Counted from the stretch's first letter, positions 26,583-35,419 are shown. The stretch: 64,000 nucleotides of DNA from Streptomyces sp. Edi2 (GCF_040253635.1 NZ_JBEJGX010000003.1:3100001-3164000); one strand, 5' to 3'. The notes: generated by a model from the letters alone, not told the origin. Numbers and translations: made by a program.

Positions 26583-27602
26583 ATGACTTCGCACGAAACG
26601 CTCGGCGTGGCGGTCATCGGCACCGGCCGGATGGGCGCCGACCACGTACGCCGGATCAATGAGGTGATCAGCGGCGCCCGGGTGGCGGCCGTGGTCGACA
26701 TCGATGCGGACCGCATCAAGCACCTCGCCGACGGCATCGACGGCTGCACCCCCTACACCGACCCGGCCGCCGCCATGGACGACCCCGCGGTGGACGCCGT
26801 ACTGATCGCCTCGCCGGGACCCGCGCACGAGGCGGCGCTGCTGGATGCCTTCGCGCGTGATCTGCCCGTGCTGTGCGAGAAGCCGCTGACGCCGGACGCG
26901 GCCTCCGCCCTGCGCGTCCTGGAGGCCGAGCAGGCGCTGGGGCACCGCCGTGTCCAGGTCGGTTTCATGCGCCGTTACGACGCCGACTACCGCACCCTCA
27001 AGTCCCTTCTAGGACAGGGAACTTACGGCCGTCCGCTGATGCTGCACAACAAGCACCGCAACGCCGACACCCCGCCCGGCTTCACCAACGCGATGATGAT
27101 CAATGACTCGGTGGTGCACGAGATCGATGTGACCCGCTGGCTCCTGGAGGAGGAGATCACCGCGGTCCGGGTGCTGCGCCCGGCCCCCACCGGCAACGCA
27201 CCGGAAGGCCTGAGCGACCCGCAGCTGGTCCTCTTCGAGACCGCGGGCGGCCAGGTCGTGGACACCGAGATCTTCGTCAACTGCGGCTTCGGCTACCAGG
27301 TCAGCTGCGAGGCGGTCTGCGAGGGCGGCACCGCCAGGATCGGCGACGACCACGGCGTGTTCAGCAACACCCCGGGCCGCTGGGGTGGCGCCATCCCTCC
27401 CGGCTTCGTGGAGCGCTTCGAGGAGGCCTACGACCGGCAGGTGCAGCGCTGGGTGAACGCCACCCGGCGCGGCGAGGTCGAGGGCCCCAGCTGCTGGGAC
27501 GGTTACGCCGCGGCCGCGGTGTGCGAGGCGGGCGTACGAGCCCAGGCCACCGGCGACCGGGTGCCCGTCGACCTGATCGAGCGGCCGTCGCTGTACCGCT
27601 AG
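26583..27602 (+). CDS. iolG: Inositol 2-dehydrogenase (Gfo/Idh/MocA family)
   Basis: 339-residue NAD-dependent oxidoreductase that oxidises myo-inositol to scyllo-inosose. Rossmann motif [13 protein letters not shown] (residues 9-21), LCEKPLTPD with the catalytic Lys, and the family segment [12 protein letters not shown]. The length is typical. The start at 26583 has GAGGA 6 nt upstream, within a GTCCT-type operator motif. The last six codons and the TAG form the first of six 21-bp tandem units that continue in frame to 27707; reading through TAG would add 34 residues and stop at TGA. A second IolG-like gene is at 33342. Confidence 0.92.
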   Translation: MTSHETLGVAVIGTGRMGADHVRRINEVISGARVAAVVDIDADRIKHLADGIDGCTPYTDPAAAMDDPAVDAVLIASPGPAHEAALLDAFARDLPVLCEKPLTPDAASALRVLEAEQALGHRRVQVGFMRRYDADYRTLKSLLGQGTYGRPLMLHNKHRNADTPPGFTNAMMINDSVVHEIDVTRWLLEEEITAVRVLRPAPTGNAPEGLSDPQLVLFETAGGQVVDTEIFVNCGFGYQVSCEAVCEGGTARIGDDHGVFSNTPGRWGGAIPPGFVERFEEAYDRQVQRWVNATRRGEVEGPSCWDGYAAAAVCEAGVRAQATGDRVPVDLIERPSLYR

Positions 27603-27707
27603 CGGCCGTCGTGGCACCGCTCACGGTCGGCACTGCGCCACCGCCGGCCGGCACTGCACCGCTCACGGCCAACGCCGCGCCGCCACCGGCCGTCGCTGTA
27701 CCGCTGA
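27582..27707. repeat. 21-bp tandem repeat, 6 copies, starting in the last codons of iolG
   Basis: Units start at 27582, 27603, 27624, 27645, 27666 and 27687. Unit 1 is the final seven codons of iolG (RPSLYR-stop, TAG). Unit 6 is identical to unit 1 except that TAG is TGA. The period is in frame and units 2-5 contain no stop in the iolG frame. Confidence 0.95.
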
Positions 27708-27973
27708 CGTGTCCCGCCGAAAGGCGCTCCGCCGAAAGGCCGCCCCACCAAAAAGGCCCGTTCCACGGAAAGGCCCGCCGCACCCGAAAGGCCCCGCTCC
27801 ACCGAAAGGCCCCGCACCATGTACGTCGCTCCTGACGCCGACCCGCTCCGCACCGGCCTCATACCCCTGCGCCCCTCACCGGCCCGCCCCTCTCCGGCCC
27901 GGCCGACACCGACCCCGGCCCTGACCCCGGCCCCGGCCCCCGGCTGGGCCGGCGCGGCGTACCGGAGCTGAGG
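27708..27973. other. Repeat-rich leader of the sugar porter gene
   Basis: From about 27714 to 27819 the spacer is an 18-bp degenerate tandem repeat around CCGAAAGGCCCCGCTCCA (about six units). The rest up to 27973 is Pro-type CCGG-rich low-complexity DNA. No promoter or gene is convincing, so the porter is probably transcribed with iolG. Confidence 0.7.
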
Positions 27974-29434
27974 ATGGCCGCTCCGACCAGCCAGGTGGCG
28001 CCCGACGGCCCGCGCGAGAACGTGCGGGCCCGCAGCGCCAAGCGCTTCATCGTCGGCATCGCTGCCATTGCCGCCCTCGGCGGCGCCCTGTTCGGCTACG
28101 ACACCGGAGTGATCTCCGGCGCCCTCCCCTTCATGGAGACCCATTTCGGCCTCACCTCTCTGGGCGAGGGCATCATCACCAGCGCGCTGCTGATCGGCGC
28201 GGCCTTCGGTTCGCTGATCGGCGGCCGGATGGCCGACACGCTGGGCAGGCGCAACTCCCTGCTGTGGGCGGGCTCCGTGTTCATCGGCGGCGCGCTGGCC
28301 GTCGCGTTCTCGCCGAGCGTTCCCTTCATGACCGTGGCGCGCTTCGTCCTCGGGCTCGCCGTCGGCAGCGCCTCCGTCATCACCCCGCTGTACCTGTCGG
28401 AGATCGCGCCCCCGCACATCCGCGGCCGACTGGTCTCCTTCAATTCGCTGATGATCGTCAGCGGTCAGCTGCTCGCCTACCTCATCAATGCCGTTCTGGC
28501 GCACTGGGCGGCCTGGCGCTGGATGCTGGGCCTTGCGGCGCTGCCCGCCGTGGCACTGTTCGTCGGGCTGTTCTTCCTGCCCGACACGCCACGCTGGTAC
28601 ATCAGCAAGGGCCGGCCGGACGAGGCGGGCCGGGTGCTGCACCGTACGCTGCCCGCCGAGGACGTACCCGCCGAGCTGGCCCGTATCGACCAGGCCCGCG
28701 CCCTGGAGGCCGGCGCCCGGCGCGGCGCCTGGCAGCAGCTGCGCACCCCGTGGGTGCGGCGATTGCTGCTGGTCGGCATCGGTCTGGCAGCCGTCCAGCA
28801 GATCACCGGGGTCAACGCCGTGGTCTACTTCGCGCCCAAGATCCTCGCGTCGACCGGCCTGGGCACCGGCGCCTCGATCACCGCCACCATCGCGATCGGC
28901 GCGATCTCCGTCCTGGCCACGGCGATCGGGATGTCCCTGATCGACCGGGTCGGCCGGCGGCCCATGCTGCTTTCGGGTCTGGCCGGTATGGCCGTCTCGC
29001 TCGCCCTGCTCGGTGCCGCCTTCCGCCTGCCGCACTCCACCGCCGTCAGCGCCCTCGTGCTCGGTCTGATGGTGCTCTACATGGCGTTCATGCAGGCCAC
29101 CCTCAACACTGGTGTCTGGCTGCTGCTCGCCGAGATGTTCCCGCTCAAGGTGCGCGGACTGGCCATGGGCGCCGCGGTGTTCATGATGTGGATGGTCAAC
29201 TTCGGGGTCGCGCTCGCCTTCCCGCTGCTGCTCGACGCGGTCGGCGCGGGCACCACGTTCTGGTTCTTCGGCGTGATGTGTGTGCTGTCCCTGGTCTTCT
29301 GCAAGCGGTACGCACCGGAGACGAAGGGGCTGGCCCTGGAGGATCTGGAGCACGAGCTGCGCAAGGCGGTCACGAACGGGAGTCCGAACGGGAGCCCGGG
29401 CCGGAGTCCGGACGGGAGCCCGGGCCGGAGCTGA
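27974..29434 (+). CDS. iolT: Sugar porter (MFS), probable myo-inositol transporter
   Basis: 486-residue 12-helix transporter of the sugar-porter subfamily. Signatures: GYDTGVISGAL in helix 1, GGRMADTLGRR between helices 2 and 3, PDTPRWYISKGR after helix 6, QQITGVNAVVYFAP in helix 7, DRVGRRP, and YAPETKG after helix 12. These fit proton-coupled inositol or hexose uptake; position beside iolG makes inositol the best guess. The C-terminal tail (NGSPNGSPGRSPDGSPGRS) is encoded by a 24-bp tandem repeat that includes the stop codon and does not belong to the conserved fold. The ribosome binding site (CTGAGG) is weak. Confidence 0.85.
   Translation: MAAPTSQVAPDGPRENVRARSAKRFIVGIAAIAALGGALFGYDTGVISGALPFMETHFGLTSLGEGIITSALLIGAAFGSLIGGRMADTLGRRNSLLWAGSVFIGGALAVAFSPSVPFMTVARFVLGLAVGSASVITPLYLSEIAPPHIRGRLVSFNSLMIVSGQLLAYLINAVLAHWAAWRWMLGLAALPAVALFVGLFFLPDTPRWYISKGRPDEAGRVLHRTLPAEDVPAELARIDQARALEAGARRGAWQQLRTPWVRRLLLVGIGLAAVQQITGVNAVVYFAPKILASTGLGTGASITATIAIGAISVLATAIGMSLIDRVGRRPMLLSGLAGMAVSLALLGAAFRLPHSTAVSALVLGLMVLYMAFMQATLNTGVWLLLAEMFPLKVRGLAMGAAVFMMWMVNFGVALAFPLLLDAVGAGTTFWFFGVMCVLSLVFCKRYAPETKGLALEDLEHELRKAVTNGSPNGSPGRSPDGSPGRS
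29375..29434. repeat. 24-bp tandem repeat forming the C-terminal tail and stop of the sugar porter gene
   Basis: A half unit (29375-29386) is followed by full units 29387-29410 and 29411-29434; the last one ends in the TGA. Core sequence ACGGGAGCCCGGGCCGGAG. Confidence 0.9.
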
Positions 29435-29558
29435 CGGCGGTGCACGCCAAGCGCTGAGGCCTCGCAGGAGAAGTGCTGAGGCGTTGCCGGAACCGCGAAC
29501 CGCTCCCCCGGCGTCAGAACGGGTGGAATCACATCCAACGGGGGAAACGGGGGAATTC

Positions 29559-29924
29559 GTGAATGCCCATACTCTCAGCCGAGCCGTCAAGCGCACGGCC
29601 GTCCTGACCGCGACCGCGGGGCTGCTGACCGCCGGACTGCTCACCGGTCCGGCGTCCGCCGACAGTCCGGCCGGCGGCCGGCCCGGCACACTGGCCGCCT
29701 GCGCGTACTACAACGGAACCGCTCTCACCGTCTACGGTCAGCGCGGCGACCGCGTCTCGCAGGTGCAGTGCCTGCTGGCGAACCGCCGCTATCTCCCGTG
29801 GGGAGATGTGACCGGGTACTTCGGTCCCAAGACCCTGGCCGCGGTGAAGAAGTTCCAGTCCCGGCATCATCTGACCGCCAACGGCAAGGTCGACAAGAAG
29901 ACCTGGCGGGCGCTCTACGCCTGA
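29559..29924 (+). CDS. Small secreted peptidoglycan-binding protein
   Basis: 121 residues from GTG 29559 after GGGGGAA. A Sec signal peptide (hydrophobic TAVLTATAGLLTAGLL, cleavage likely after PASA) precedes one PF01471-type peptidoglycan-binding domain: YGQRGDRVSQVQCLLANRRYLP, GYFGPKTLAAVKKFQSRHHL, NGKVDKKTWRAL. It would attach to the cell wall; there is no catalytic domain. It stands alone between the sugar porter and two strong hairpins. Confidence 0.85.
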   Translation: MNAHTLSRAVKRTAVLTATAGLLTAGLLTGPASADSPAGGRPGTLAACAYYNGTALTVYGQRGDRVSQVQCLLANRRYLPWGDVTGYFGPKTLAAVKKFQSRHHLTANGKVDKKTWRALYA

Positions 29925-29938
29925 TCCGCTGAGCTCGG

Positions 29939-29983
29939 GCCGGACGGACGACCGCCGGCCGGGCTGCCGGTCGTCCGTCCGGC
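29939..29983 (+). terminator. Terminator hairpin after the peptidoglycan-binding gene
   Basis: Perfect 16-bp stem (29939-29954 with 29968-29983), 13-nt loop, 15 bp past the stop codon. Confidence 0.8.
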
Positions 29984-29999
29984 AGGGCCGCTGGTGTAC

Positions 30000-30043
30000 G
30001 TGTGGCGGGCCGGTTTCCCAGCTGGGGAACCGGCCCGCCACAC
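30000..30043. terminator. Second terminator hairpin
   Basis: 20-bp stem with one mismatch (30000-30019 with 30024-30043) and a 4-nt loop. In tandem with the preceding hairpin. The remaining spacer to 30410 is C-rich with short CCGTCCCGT repeats and holds no supported gene; three CGTCACAGCC/GGCTGTCAC-like motifs near 30220-30280 may belong to the promoter of the next gene. Confidence 0.8.
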
Positions 30044-30410
30044 GGCTGTTTCCGCCCCGCCCCTCGGCCGTTCGACCCGCCCCGTACAGGACCGACGCGA
30101 CCTGTCCCGTACCGCCGCCGTTCCGGACCGGCCCGCCGGCATTCCGGGCCGCCCCGCGTCTTTCCCGATCGGCCCCGCCCCGCCCCTGACCGTCCCGTCC
30201 CTGACCGTCCCGCCCCCGTCACAGCCATCCGGCTCGCGTCACGGCTGTCACCGTTACGCGGGGTTTCCGTCACAGCCGATCAACAGCCCCTCCCCCATGG
30301 TTACTCGGTGTCGTTGTCCAGGCACAGGGTGAGTGATCACCAGGCCGTACGCAGCCCCCTGCCGGCCCCACCGGGCCGACCCTGCGTACGGCGCTCAGGA
30401 GGTGGCAGAG

Positions 30411-30605
30411 ATGACCGACCGCAAGCTCTGGTCGTACAAGGAGATCGCCGCGCACATCCAGGTGCAGCCGGACACCGTCCGCTCCTACCGCAAGCACGGG
30501 CTGCTGCCCGAACCGGATCTGGTGGAGGGCGGGAAACCGTACTGGTTCGCCGACACGGTCAGAGCGTGGGTGGCGCAGCGGCCGGGCCAACGCGGCCGGC
30601 GCTGA
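30411..30605 (+). CDS. Small helix-turn-helix protein (MerR/AlpA-like)
   Basis: 64 residues from an ATG with the strong site AGGAGGT. LWSYKEIAAHIQVQPDTVRSYRKHGLLPEPD is a winged-helix DNA-binding segment of the MerR/excisionase type, followed by the wing-like GGKPYWFADTVRAWVAQRPG. It would bind DNA as a dimer; targets are unknown. It stands alone, flanked by hairpins. Confidence 0.8.
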   Translation: MTDRKLWSYKEIAAHIQVQPDTVRSYRKHGLLPEPDLVEGGKPYWFADTVRAWVAQRPGQRGRR

Positions 30606-30621
30606 GAGCCACCGGTACGGC

Positions 30622-30658
30622 CCCGGGCCCCCGTTCCCGGGCGACGCCGGGGCCCGGG
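30622..30658 (+). terminator. Hairpin downstream of the HTH gene
   Basis: CCCGGGCCCCCG (30622-30633) pairs with CGGGGCCCGGG (30648-30658) with one bulged C. It lies 17 bp past the stop. Confidence 0.65.
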
Positions 30659-30699
30659 CTCACCCACCCGTCAGGCTTCTGCGGATCTACGATCGAGGT

Positions 30700-31623
30700 A
30701 TGCCCCGGACCTCCCCAGCAGCGGCACCCGCCCGGATCGCGGTGATCGGCGGCGGCGCGATCGGTGGCTACACCGCCGCCCTGGCGCGGTGGGCCGGGCT
30801 CGACGTCACGCTGTGCGTACGCAGCCCGCTGGACGGTCTGAGCATCGAGAGCGGCGGCACCGTCCGACCCGCGGCGGTGCGTATCGTCACCGATCCGGCG
30901 CAGGTGGGACCGGTCGACTGGGTACTGCTGACCACCAAGGCACAGGACACCGCGGGCGCCGAGGGCTGGCTGCGGCGGCTGTGCGGCCGGGGCACCGCGG
31001 TCGCGGTGCTGCAGAACGGCATCGGCCTGGCGGAGCGCGTCGCTCCGCTCGTTCCCCAGGGGACCCGCATCCTCCCCACCGTGGTCTACATCTCGGCGGA
31101 GCGCACCGCGCCCGGCCGGATCCTGCATCATGTCGCCAGTGAACTGCATGTGCCCGAGGGCCCGTTGGCGGACCGGTTCGCCGCCCTGCTGGACGGCAGC
31201 GAGCTGCGGGTGCATCGCGTGCCCGACTTCACCACGGCGGCCTGGCGCAAGCTGTTCACCAATCTCGCGGCCAATCCGATCACCGCTCTCCTCCAGCAGC
31301 GGACGGGGATCTTCGCCGACCCGGAGATGGCCGCGCTCACCCGTGACCTGCTGCGCGAGGCGGCCGTGGTCGCGCGCGCCGAGGGGGCGGACATCGGCGA
31401 AGCGGACATCTCCCGGACGCTTGAGCTGTACGCCACCGCTCCCCGGGACGGCGGCTCCTCGATGCTCTACGACCGCCTCGCGGGCCGCCCGCTGGAGCAT
31501 GAGTTCATCACCGGCGCGGTGGTCAGGGCCGGCGAACGGCACGGCATCGCCACTCCGTTGAACAGGATGCTGCTGACCCTGCTACGGGCGGTGGACCGCG
31601 AACTGCGGGGCGCGAAGGCGTAG
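30700..31623 (+). CDS. Ketopantoate reductase-like protein (PanE/ApbA family)
   Basis: 307-residue NADPH-dependent 2-ketoacid reductase type protein. IAVIGGGAIGGYTAALAR is the nucleotide-binding motif, and WRKLFTNLAANPITALLQQRTG contains the conserved Lys and Asn-rich helix of PanE. NGIGLAERVA matches the family. It could make pantoate for CoA synthesis, but actinomycetes carry several paralogues and this one has no pantothenate genes nearby, so the role is open. The ATG follows GAGG at short spacing. Confidence 0.8.
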   Translation: MPRTSPAAAPARIAVIGGGAIGGYTAALARWAGLDVTLCVRSPLDGLSIESGGTVRPAAVRIVTDPAQVGPVDWVLLTTKAQDTAGAEGWLRRLCGRGTAVAVLQNGIGLAERVAPLVPQGTRILPTVVYISAERTAPGRILHHVASELHVPEGPLADRFAALLDGSELRVHRVPDFTTAAWRKLFTNLAANPITALLQQRTGIFADPEMAALTRDLLREAAVVARAEGADIGEADISRTLELYATAPRDGGSSMLYDRLAGRPLEHEFITGAVVRAGERHGIATPLNRMLLTLLRAVDRELRGAKA

Positions 31624-31758
31624 GGGGGCGGGCCGGACGGGCTGGGACGGGCCGGGGCGGGAAAGAGCCGGGTGCGCCGGGTGGGCGCGGGGCGGACGGG
31701 CCCGGGCAAGCTCGCACGGACGCCGACCGGACGGGCGCCGGGCAAGGACGCCCCGGGC

Positions 31759-31806
31759 GTGGGTCAGACAGCCCGTGGGTCAGACAGTCCGTGGGTCAAG
31801 CAGTCC
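31759..31806. repeat. 16-bp tandem repeat, 3 copies, containing the LacI-family gene stop
   Basis: Units 31759-31774, 31775-31790 and 31791-31806. The third is the last codons and stop (31796-31798) of the minus-strand gene; the first two are downstream copies with two or three changes. Consensus GTGGGTCAGACAGTCC. Confidence 0.95.
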
Positions 31807-33058
31807 GTGGTGGTGCCGTTGAGCCCCTGATCTCCAGTTCCGGGGGCACGAGTTGCTGTCCGGCCGGGGCATCCGGGCGCTCCATACGGTCCAGGAGGCA
31901 GCGCGCCGCCCGCCGTCCGACCTCGTGGCTGGCGTTGTTCACCGAGTTGAGCCAGAGGTGGCGGATGCGGGCGAGATAGGTGTTGTCGTAGCCGACGAGG
32001 GAGAGATCGGCGGGAACGTCCAGTCCCAGCTCCTGGGCGGCGGACAGCGCGCCGACACCGGAGATGTCGTTGAACGCGAAGACAGCGGTGGGACGTTCGG
32101 CGGTGACACGTCCGGCTGCGGGGTCCATAGCGGTGAGAGGTTCGGCAGCGGGATCTCCAGGGCCAAGGCGTCCGGTGGTACGCGAGGGGTGGAGCAGCCG
32201 GACGGCCGCACGGTAGCCGCCCTCCTCGGTTCCGTCGCCGCTCTCCACGACGGCGCCGGCCGACAGGCCGTGGGAGCGTATGGCGGCCTCGAAGCCGCGG
32301 CGGCGCAGCTCGCCGACCTGGCCCTGCCCGGCGATATGGGCGATGCGCCGGTGGCCGAGGCCGATGAGGTGTTCGGTGGCGAGCCGGGCGCCGCGCTCAT
32401 CGTCGTTGGCGACGAGGTCGACACGCGGCAGCCGCGGTTCGTGGTTGCCCGCGATGACGGTCGGCAGCCGCTCCGCCACCTCGGCGAGGCCTTCGGTGTC
32501 CGGGAGCGTGCCGACGATGACGATGCCGTCGACCCGCAGTTCCTGGAAGGTACGGGCGAAGTCCTGGCCGGCCCGCCGGTCCAGCCGGGCGTCGATCATC
32601 AGCATCCGCAGACCGTGCGCCTGCAGCAGAGAGTTCAGACCGTCGAGCACTTCGACGAACCAGGGGTTGCGCATATCGTGCAGCAGCACGCCGACCGTGT
32701 GGGTACGGCGTGCGGCCAGGCTGCGGGCCGCGGCGTTCGGCCGGTAGCCCAGTTCCTCGATCGCCGCCAGCACGGCCTGCCGCCTGGCCTCGCTGACCCG
32801 CGGTGAGCCCTGCAGCACGAGCGAGACCAGCGACTTGGAAACACCCGCACGCTCGGCGACCCCGCGGATCGTCGGATGCCGGTCCGCGCCCGGCCGCAAC
32901 CCGGACAGCTCGCCGGGCCGCTCGCCGAGCTCTGCTCCGTCCCGTCCTCCATCCCGCTCTCCGGGCCGTTCTCCGTCCCGTCCTCCATCCCGCTCTCCGG
33001 GCCGTTCTCCGTCCCGCTCTCCGGATCGCCCGTCGGCGCGCTGATTGGACCGTTCCAT
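31796..33058 (-). CDS. LacI-family transcriptional regulator
   Basis: 420 residues. The DNA-binding helices are PTIRGVAERAGVSKSLVSLVLQGSPRVSEA (given in parts, about residues 60-90), followed by the hinge YRPNAAARSLA and a periplasmic-binding-like sensor domain (VGVLLHDMRNPWFVEVLDGL, GHRRIAHIAG, NDISGVGAL, SLVGYDNTYLARI). About 55 residues precede the HTH, mostly a charged Gly-Glu-Arg-Asp repeat from two identical 36-bp units, longer than normal for LacI. The start codon lies within an operator-like palindrome, suggesting autorepression. It is divergent from an inositol-dehydrogenase-like gene, its likely target. The 3' end lies in a 16-bp tandem repeat. Confidence 0.88.
   Translation of the reverse strand: MERSNQRADGRSGERDGERPGERDGGRDGERPGERDGGRDGAELGERPGELSGLRPGADRHPTIRGVAERAGVSKSLVSLVLQGSPRVSEARRQAVLAAIEELGYRPNAAARSLAARRTHTVGVLLHDMRNPWFVEVLDGLNSLLQAHGLRMLMIDARLDRRAGQDFARTFQELRVDGIVIVGTLPDTEGLAEVAERLPTVIAGNHEPRLPRVDLVANDDERGARLATEHLIGLGHRRIAHIAGQGQVGELRRRGFEAAIRSHGLSAGAVVESGDGTEEGGYRAAVRLLHPSRTTGRLGPGDPAAEPLTAMDPAAGRVTAERPTAVFAFNDISGVGALSAAQELGLDVPADLSLVGYDNTYLARIRHLWLNSVNNASHEVGRRAARCLLDRMERPDAPAGQQLVPPELEIRGSTAPPRTA
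32939..33010. repeat. 36-bp perfect tandem repeat in the 5' end of the LacI-family gene
   Basis: 32939-32974 and 32975-33010 are identical, followed by a partial copy. In frame, each encodes a 12-residue charged Arg/Asp/Glu/Gly unit between the start codon and the HTH. Confidence 0.95.
33045..33058. promoter_or_regulatory. LacI-type operator overlapping the regulator's start codon
   Basis: TTGGACCGTTCCAT; on the minus strand it reads ATGGAACGGTCCAA, the first codons of the LacI-family gene. The same palindrome recurs at 33169-33182. Confidence 0.65.
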
Positions 33059-33121
33059 GGACCGAGCCTCCCATCGGGCCAGATCGGCGTCAATGCACCA
33101 CCATGCGCCCCTGCAGAACGG

Positions 33122-33151
33122 TTGACATGCGGACATCAGGACATGCAGGGT
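33122..33151 (+). promoter_or_regulatory. Promoter of the second iolG-like gene
   Basis: TTGACA at 33122-33127 and CAGGGT at 33146-33151, 18-nt spacing. The operator at 33169 would lie just past the start of transcription. Confidence 0.5.
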
Positions 33152-33168
33152 GCCCGTGACGGCGACGA

Positions 33169-33182
33169 TTGGACCGTTCCAA
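33169..33182. promoter_or_regulatory. LacI-type operator in the divergent promoter region
   Basis: TTGGACCGTTCCAA, a near-perfect palindrome (TTGGA...TCCAA). Identical over 13 of 14 bases with the copy on the LacI start codon, 124 bp away, a distance that would allow looping. Confidence 0.7.
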
Positions 33183-33341
33183 AGACACGCCCCGTGACGG
33201 ACACGCCGCCTCCCCCACCTGACCCATCCCCCTCGGCCCCGTCGGCCCCCTCGGCCTCCTCGGCCTGCTCCCCCACCCCCTCCACCCCCCTCCGCCCCTC
33301 CTCATCCGCCCCCTCTCCCCCCTCCGGAAAGGAACCGAGGC

Positions 33342-34373
33342 ATGAAGATCGGTCTGATCGGCACCGGGCGCATCGGCGCGTTCCATGCCCGCACTCTGCT
33401 GAGCGTCCCGGGCGTCACCGGCATCACCGTCGCGGATGTGGACACCGCACGCGCCGCGTCGCTGGCCGAGGCCCTGGGCGTACGGTCCGCCGCAAGCATC
33501 GAGGAGATGTACGCGGACGGCCTCGACGGCGTAGTGATCACCGCCGCGACCAGCGCACACGCCGCACTGATCCACCAGGCCCTGGACGCCGGGGTGCCGG
33601 TGTTCTGCGAGAAGCCGGTCGCGCTGGACGTACCGGGCACCGTCGGTGTGGTGGAGCGGGCGCAGGCCGGCTCCGTGCCGGTACAGATCGGTTTCCAGCG
33701 CCGCTTCGACGCGGGTTACCGCGCCGCCCGCGACGCACTGCACTCCGGTGAGCTGGGCTGGCTGCACACCCTGCGGGCTTGCACGAGTGACCGGACGCCG
33801 CCGCCGGCCGGCTATATCCCCACCTCCGGCGGGCTGTTCCGGGACTGCAGCATCCATGACTTCGACATCCTGCGCTGGCTCACCGGCCGTGAGGTGGTCT
33901 CGGTCTACGCCCAAGGCGCCAACCGCGGCGCGTCCTTCTTCGCCGACGGCGATGACGTGGACACCTGCGCGGCGCTGCTGCGCTTCGACGACGACACCCT
34001 GGCCACCGTCACGGCGACCCGCTACAACGGCGCGGGCCATGACGTCCGGCTGGAGGTCTGCGGCTCCGAGGGCGCCCGCTTCGTCGGCCTCGACGACCGT
34101 GCGCCGCTGCCGTCCGCCGAGCCGAAGCTGTCGTGGCAGCGGGCGGCCGATCCGTACGCCACGTTCATGGAGCGCTTTCACGACGCCTACGTCACCGAGC
34201 TGGGCGTCTTCGCCGAGGTCGCGGCGGGGCATGCACCGAGCCCGTGCTCACCGGCGGAGGCCTTGGAGGCGCTGTATATCGCCGAAGGGTGTGAGCGTTC
34301 GCGGCGCACCGGCGAGCCGGTCGCCCTGGCGGATGTCCGGGCCACCGCCGGTGGTGCGGCTGCGCGCGGCTGA
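33342..34373 (+). CDS. Second inositol 2-dehydrogenase-like oxidoreductase (Gfo/Idh/MocA)
   Basis: 343 residues. IGLIGTGRIGAFHA nucleotide-binding motif, FCEKPVALD with catalytic Lys, and the canonical SIHDFDILRWL with the His-Asp pair used by inositol dehydrogenases. RCGFQRRFDAGY-type segment appears as IGFQRRFDAGYR. It is more typical of IolG than the gene at 26583 in the catalytic region, so it may act on myo-, scyllo- or chiro-inositol. The ATG has AAAGGA upstream. Transcribed away from the LacI-family gene, whose operator lies in its leader. No repeats at its 3' end. Confidence 0.85.
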   Translation: MKIGLIGTGRIGAFHARTLLSVPGVTGITVADVDTARAASLAEALGVRSAASIEEMYADGLDGVVITAATSAHAALIHQALDAGVPVFCEKPVALDVPGTVGVVERAQAGSVPVQIGFQRRFDAGYRAARDALHSGELGWLHTLRACTSDRTPPPAGYIPTSGGLFRDCSIHDFDILRWLTGREVVSVYAQGANRGASFFADGDDVDTCAALLRFDDDTLATVTATRYNGAGHDVRLEVCGSEGARFVGLDDRAPLPSAEPKLSWQRAADPYATFMERFHDAYVTELGVFAEVAAGHAPSPCSPAEALEALYIAEGCERSRRTGEPVALADVRATAGGAAARG

Positions 34374-34586
34374 GCCTCCGGGACCCAGGGCAGTTGTCCC
34401 GTTTCACCGGCGTCCGTTTCCCCGGCCGCCGGCCGAGGCCTCCGCGCGCACCCGCGCCCGTATGCGCGTCCGCACTCGCACCTGCCCCCACACCCGCGCC
34501 CCCGGCGGAGCAGGCAACTGCCCCGGCAGATAAGTCGCTTGAGTCGCTCCGCAAGCCACCCAACAAGTCACTCTGCGTAATCAACC

Positions 34587-35282
34587 TCATGTCTGCACTG
34601 TAGGCCCGCCCACTGACAATCGCGCCGACACCATGGACGAGGCCCGGCCGCCCCGCCCCTCGCCCCGGCCGCCGTCACCCCCTTCGGAGGTCCCGCCGCC
34701 CTCGCTCTCGCCACTCTCCTCCGGCGGGTCGCGGAGGGCGCGGCGGCGGGCGGCCCACTGGATCGCGGCGCCGGCCGCGGCGACCGCGCAGGAGACGCCG
34801 AAGCCGACGCCGACGGCGTAGAGCGGGCGGCCGGTGGTGGCGGTGCCCACGTAGCCGAGGCCGACCGAGTACGTCGCCCAGGTCGCCTCGGCGACGGCGG
34901 CGCCGAGCGCGTATTTGCGCAGCGGGTAGCGCAGGACTCCGGATGCCAGAGCGCCGACGATCCGGCCGCTGGGCAGGAACCGTACGGCGATCACGAACGG
35001 CAGGCCGTAGCGCTGGATGCGGCCGGAGGTCCATTCCAGCAGTGCCCGGCGTCGGGGGTTGCGACGCATCCAGGTCCGTACGGGCTCGCCGAAGCGCCGT
35101 GCGGCGGCGTACATGAGGAGGTCCCCGAGCAGTGCGCTGCCCCCGACGGTCAGCAGGACGAGGGGGAGGAAGACCTCGCCCCGGGAGGCGAGTACTCCGG
35201 TCGTGACAAGGAGCGCCGAGTTGGGGATCAGTGGTGGCAGCGTGGTGAGCACCAGCAGGCCGTAGAGGGCGAGTACGTCCAT
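34587..35282 (-). CDS. DedA-family membrane protein
   Basis: 231 residues with about five membrane segments. The DedA/SNARE-associated motif is seen as VIAVRFLPSGRIVGALASGVLRYPLRKY (quoted in part: FLPSGRIVGALASG), with PPLIPNSALLVTTG near the start. DedA proteins are linked to lipid carrier recycling and envelope homeostasis. The C-terminal 45 residues are charged and Gly-rich. The start at 35282 is preceded by GGAGGCGG, better than the far-upstream alternative. The 213-bp spacer to the oxidoreductase gene has C-rich repeats only. Confidence 0.85.
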   Translation of the reverse strand: MDVLALYGLLVLTTLPPLIPNSALLVTTGVLASRGEVFLPLVLLTVGGSALLGDLLMYAAARRFGEPVRTWMRRNPRRRALLEWTSGRIQRYGLPFVIAVRFLPSGRIVGALASGVLRYPLRKYALGAAVAEATWATYSVGLGYVGTATTGRPLYAVGVGFGVSCAVAAAGAAIQWAARRRALRDPPEESGESEGGGTSEGGDGGRGEGRGGRASSMVSARLSVGGPTVQT

Positions 35283-35402
35283 ACGGCCGCCTCCTCGGAT
35301 CCACCCCGAGCCCGTATATCCCAAGGCTGACGCGTGGCGGGGCGTGCGGCAACGTGGTGGGGCGCGGGGGCAACGTGGCGGGCACGCCCGCAAGCTGGAT
35401 TG

Positions 35403-35419
35403 ATACCCCCTAGGGGTAT
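35403..35419. promoter_or_regulatory. CsoR-type copper operator
   Basis: ATACCCCCTAGGGGTAT, a near-perfect palindrome of the kind bound by Cu(I)-sensing CsoR in actinobacteria. It lies about 200 bp upstream of the copper chaperone gene; the sequence between is an A/C-rich, apparently unstructured leader. Confidence 0.85.
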
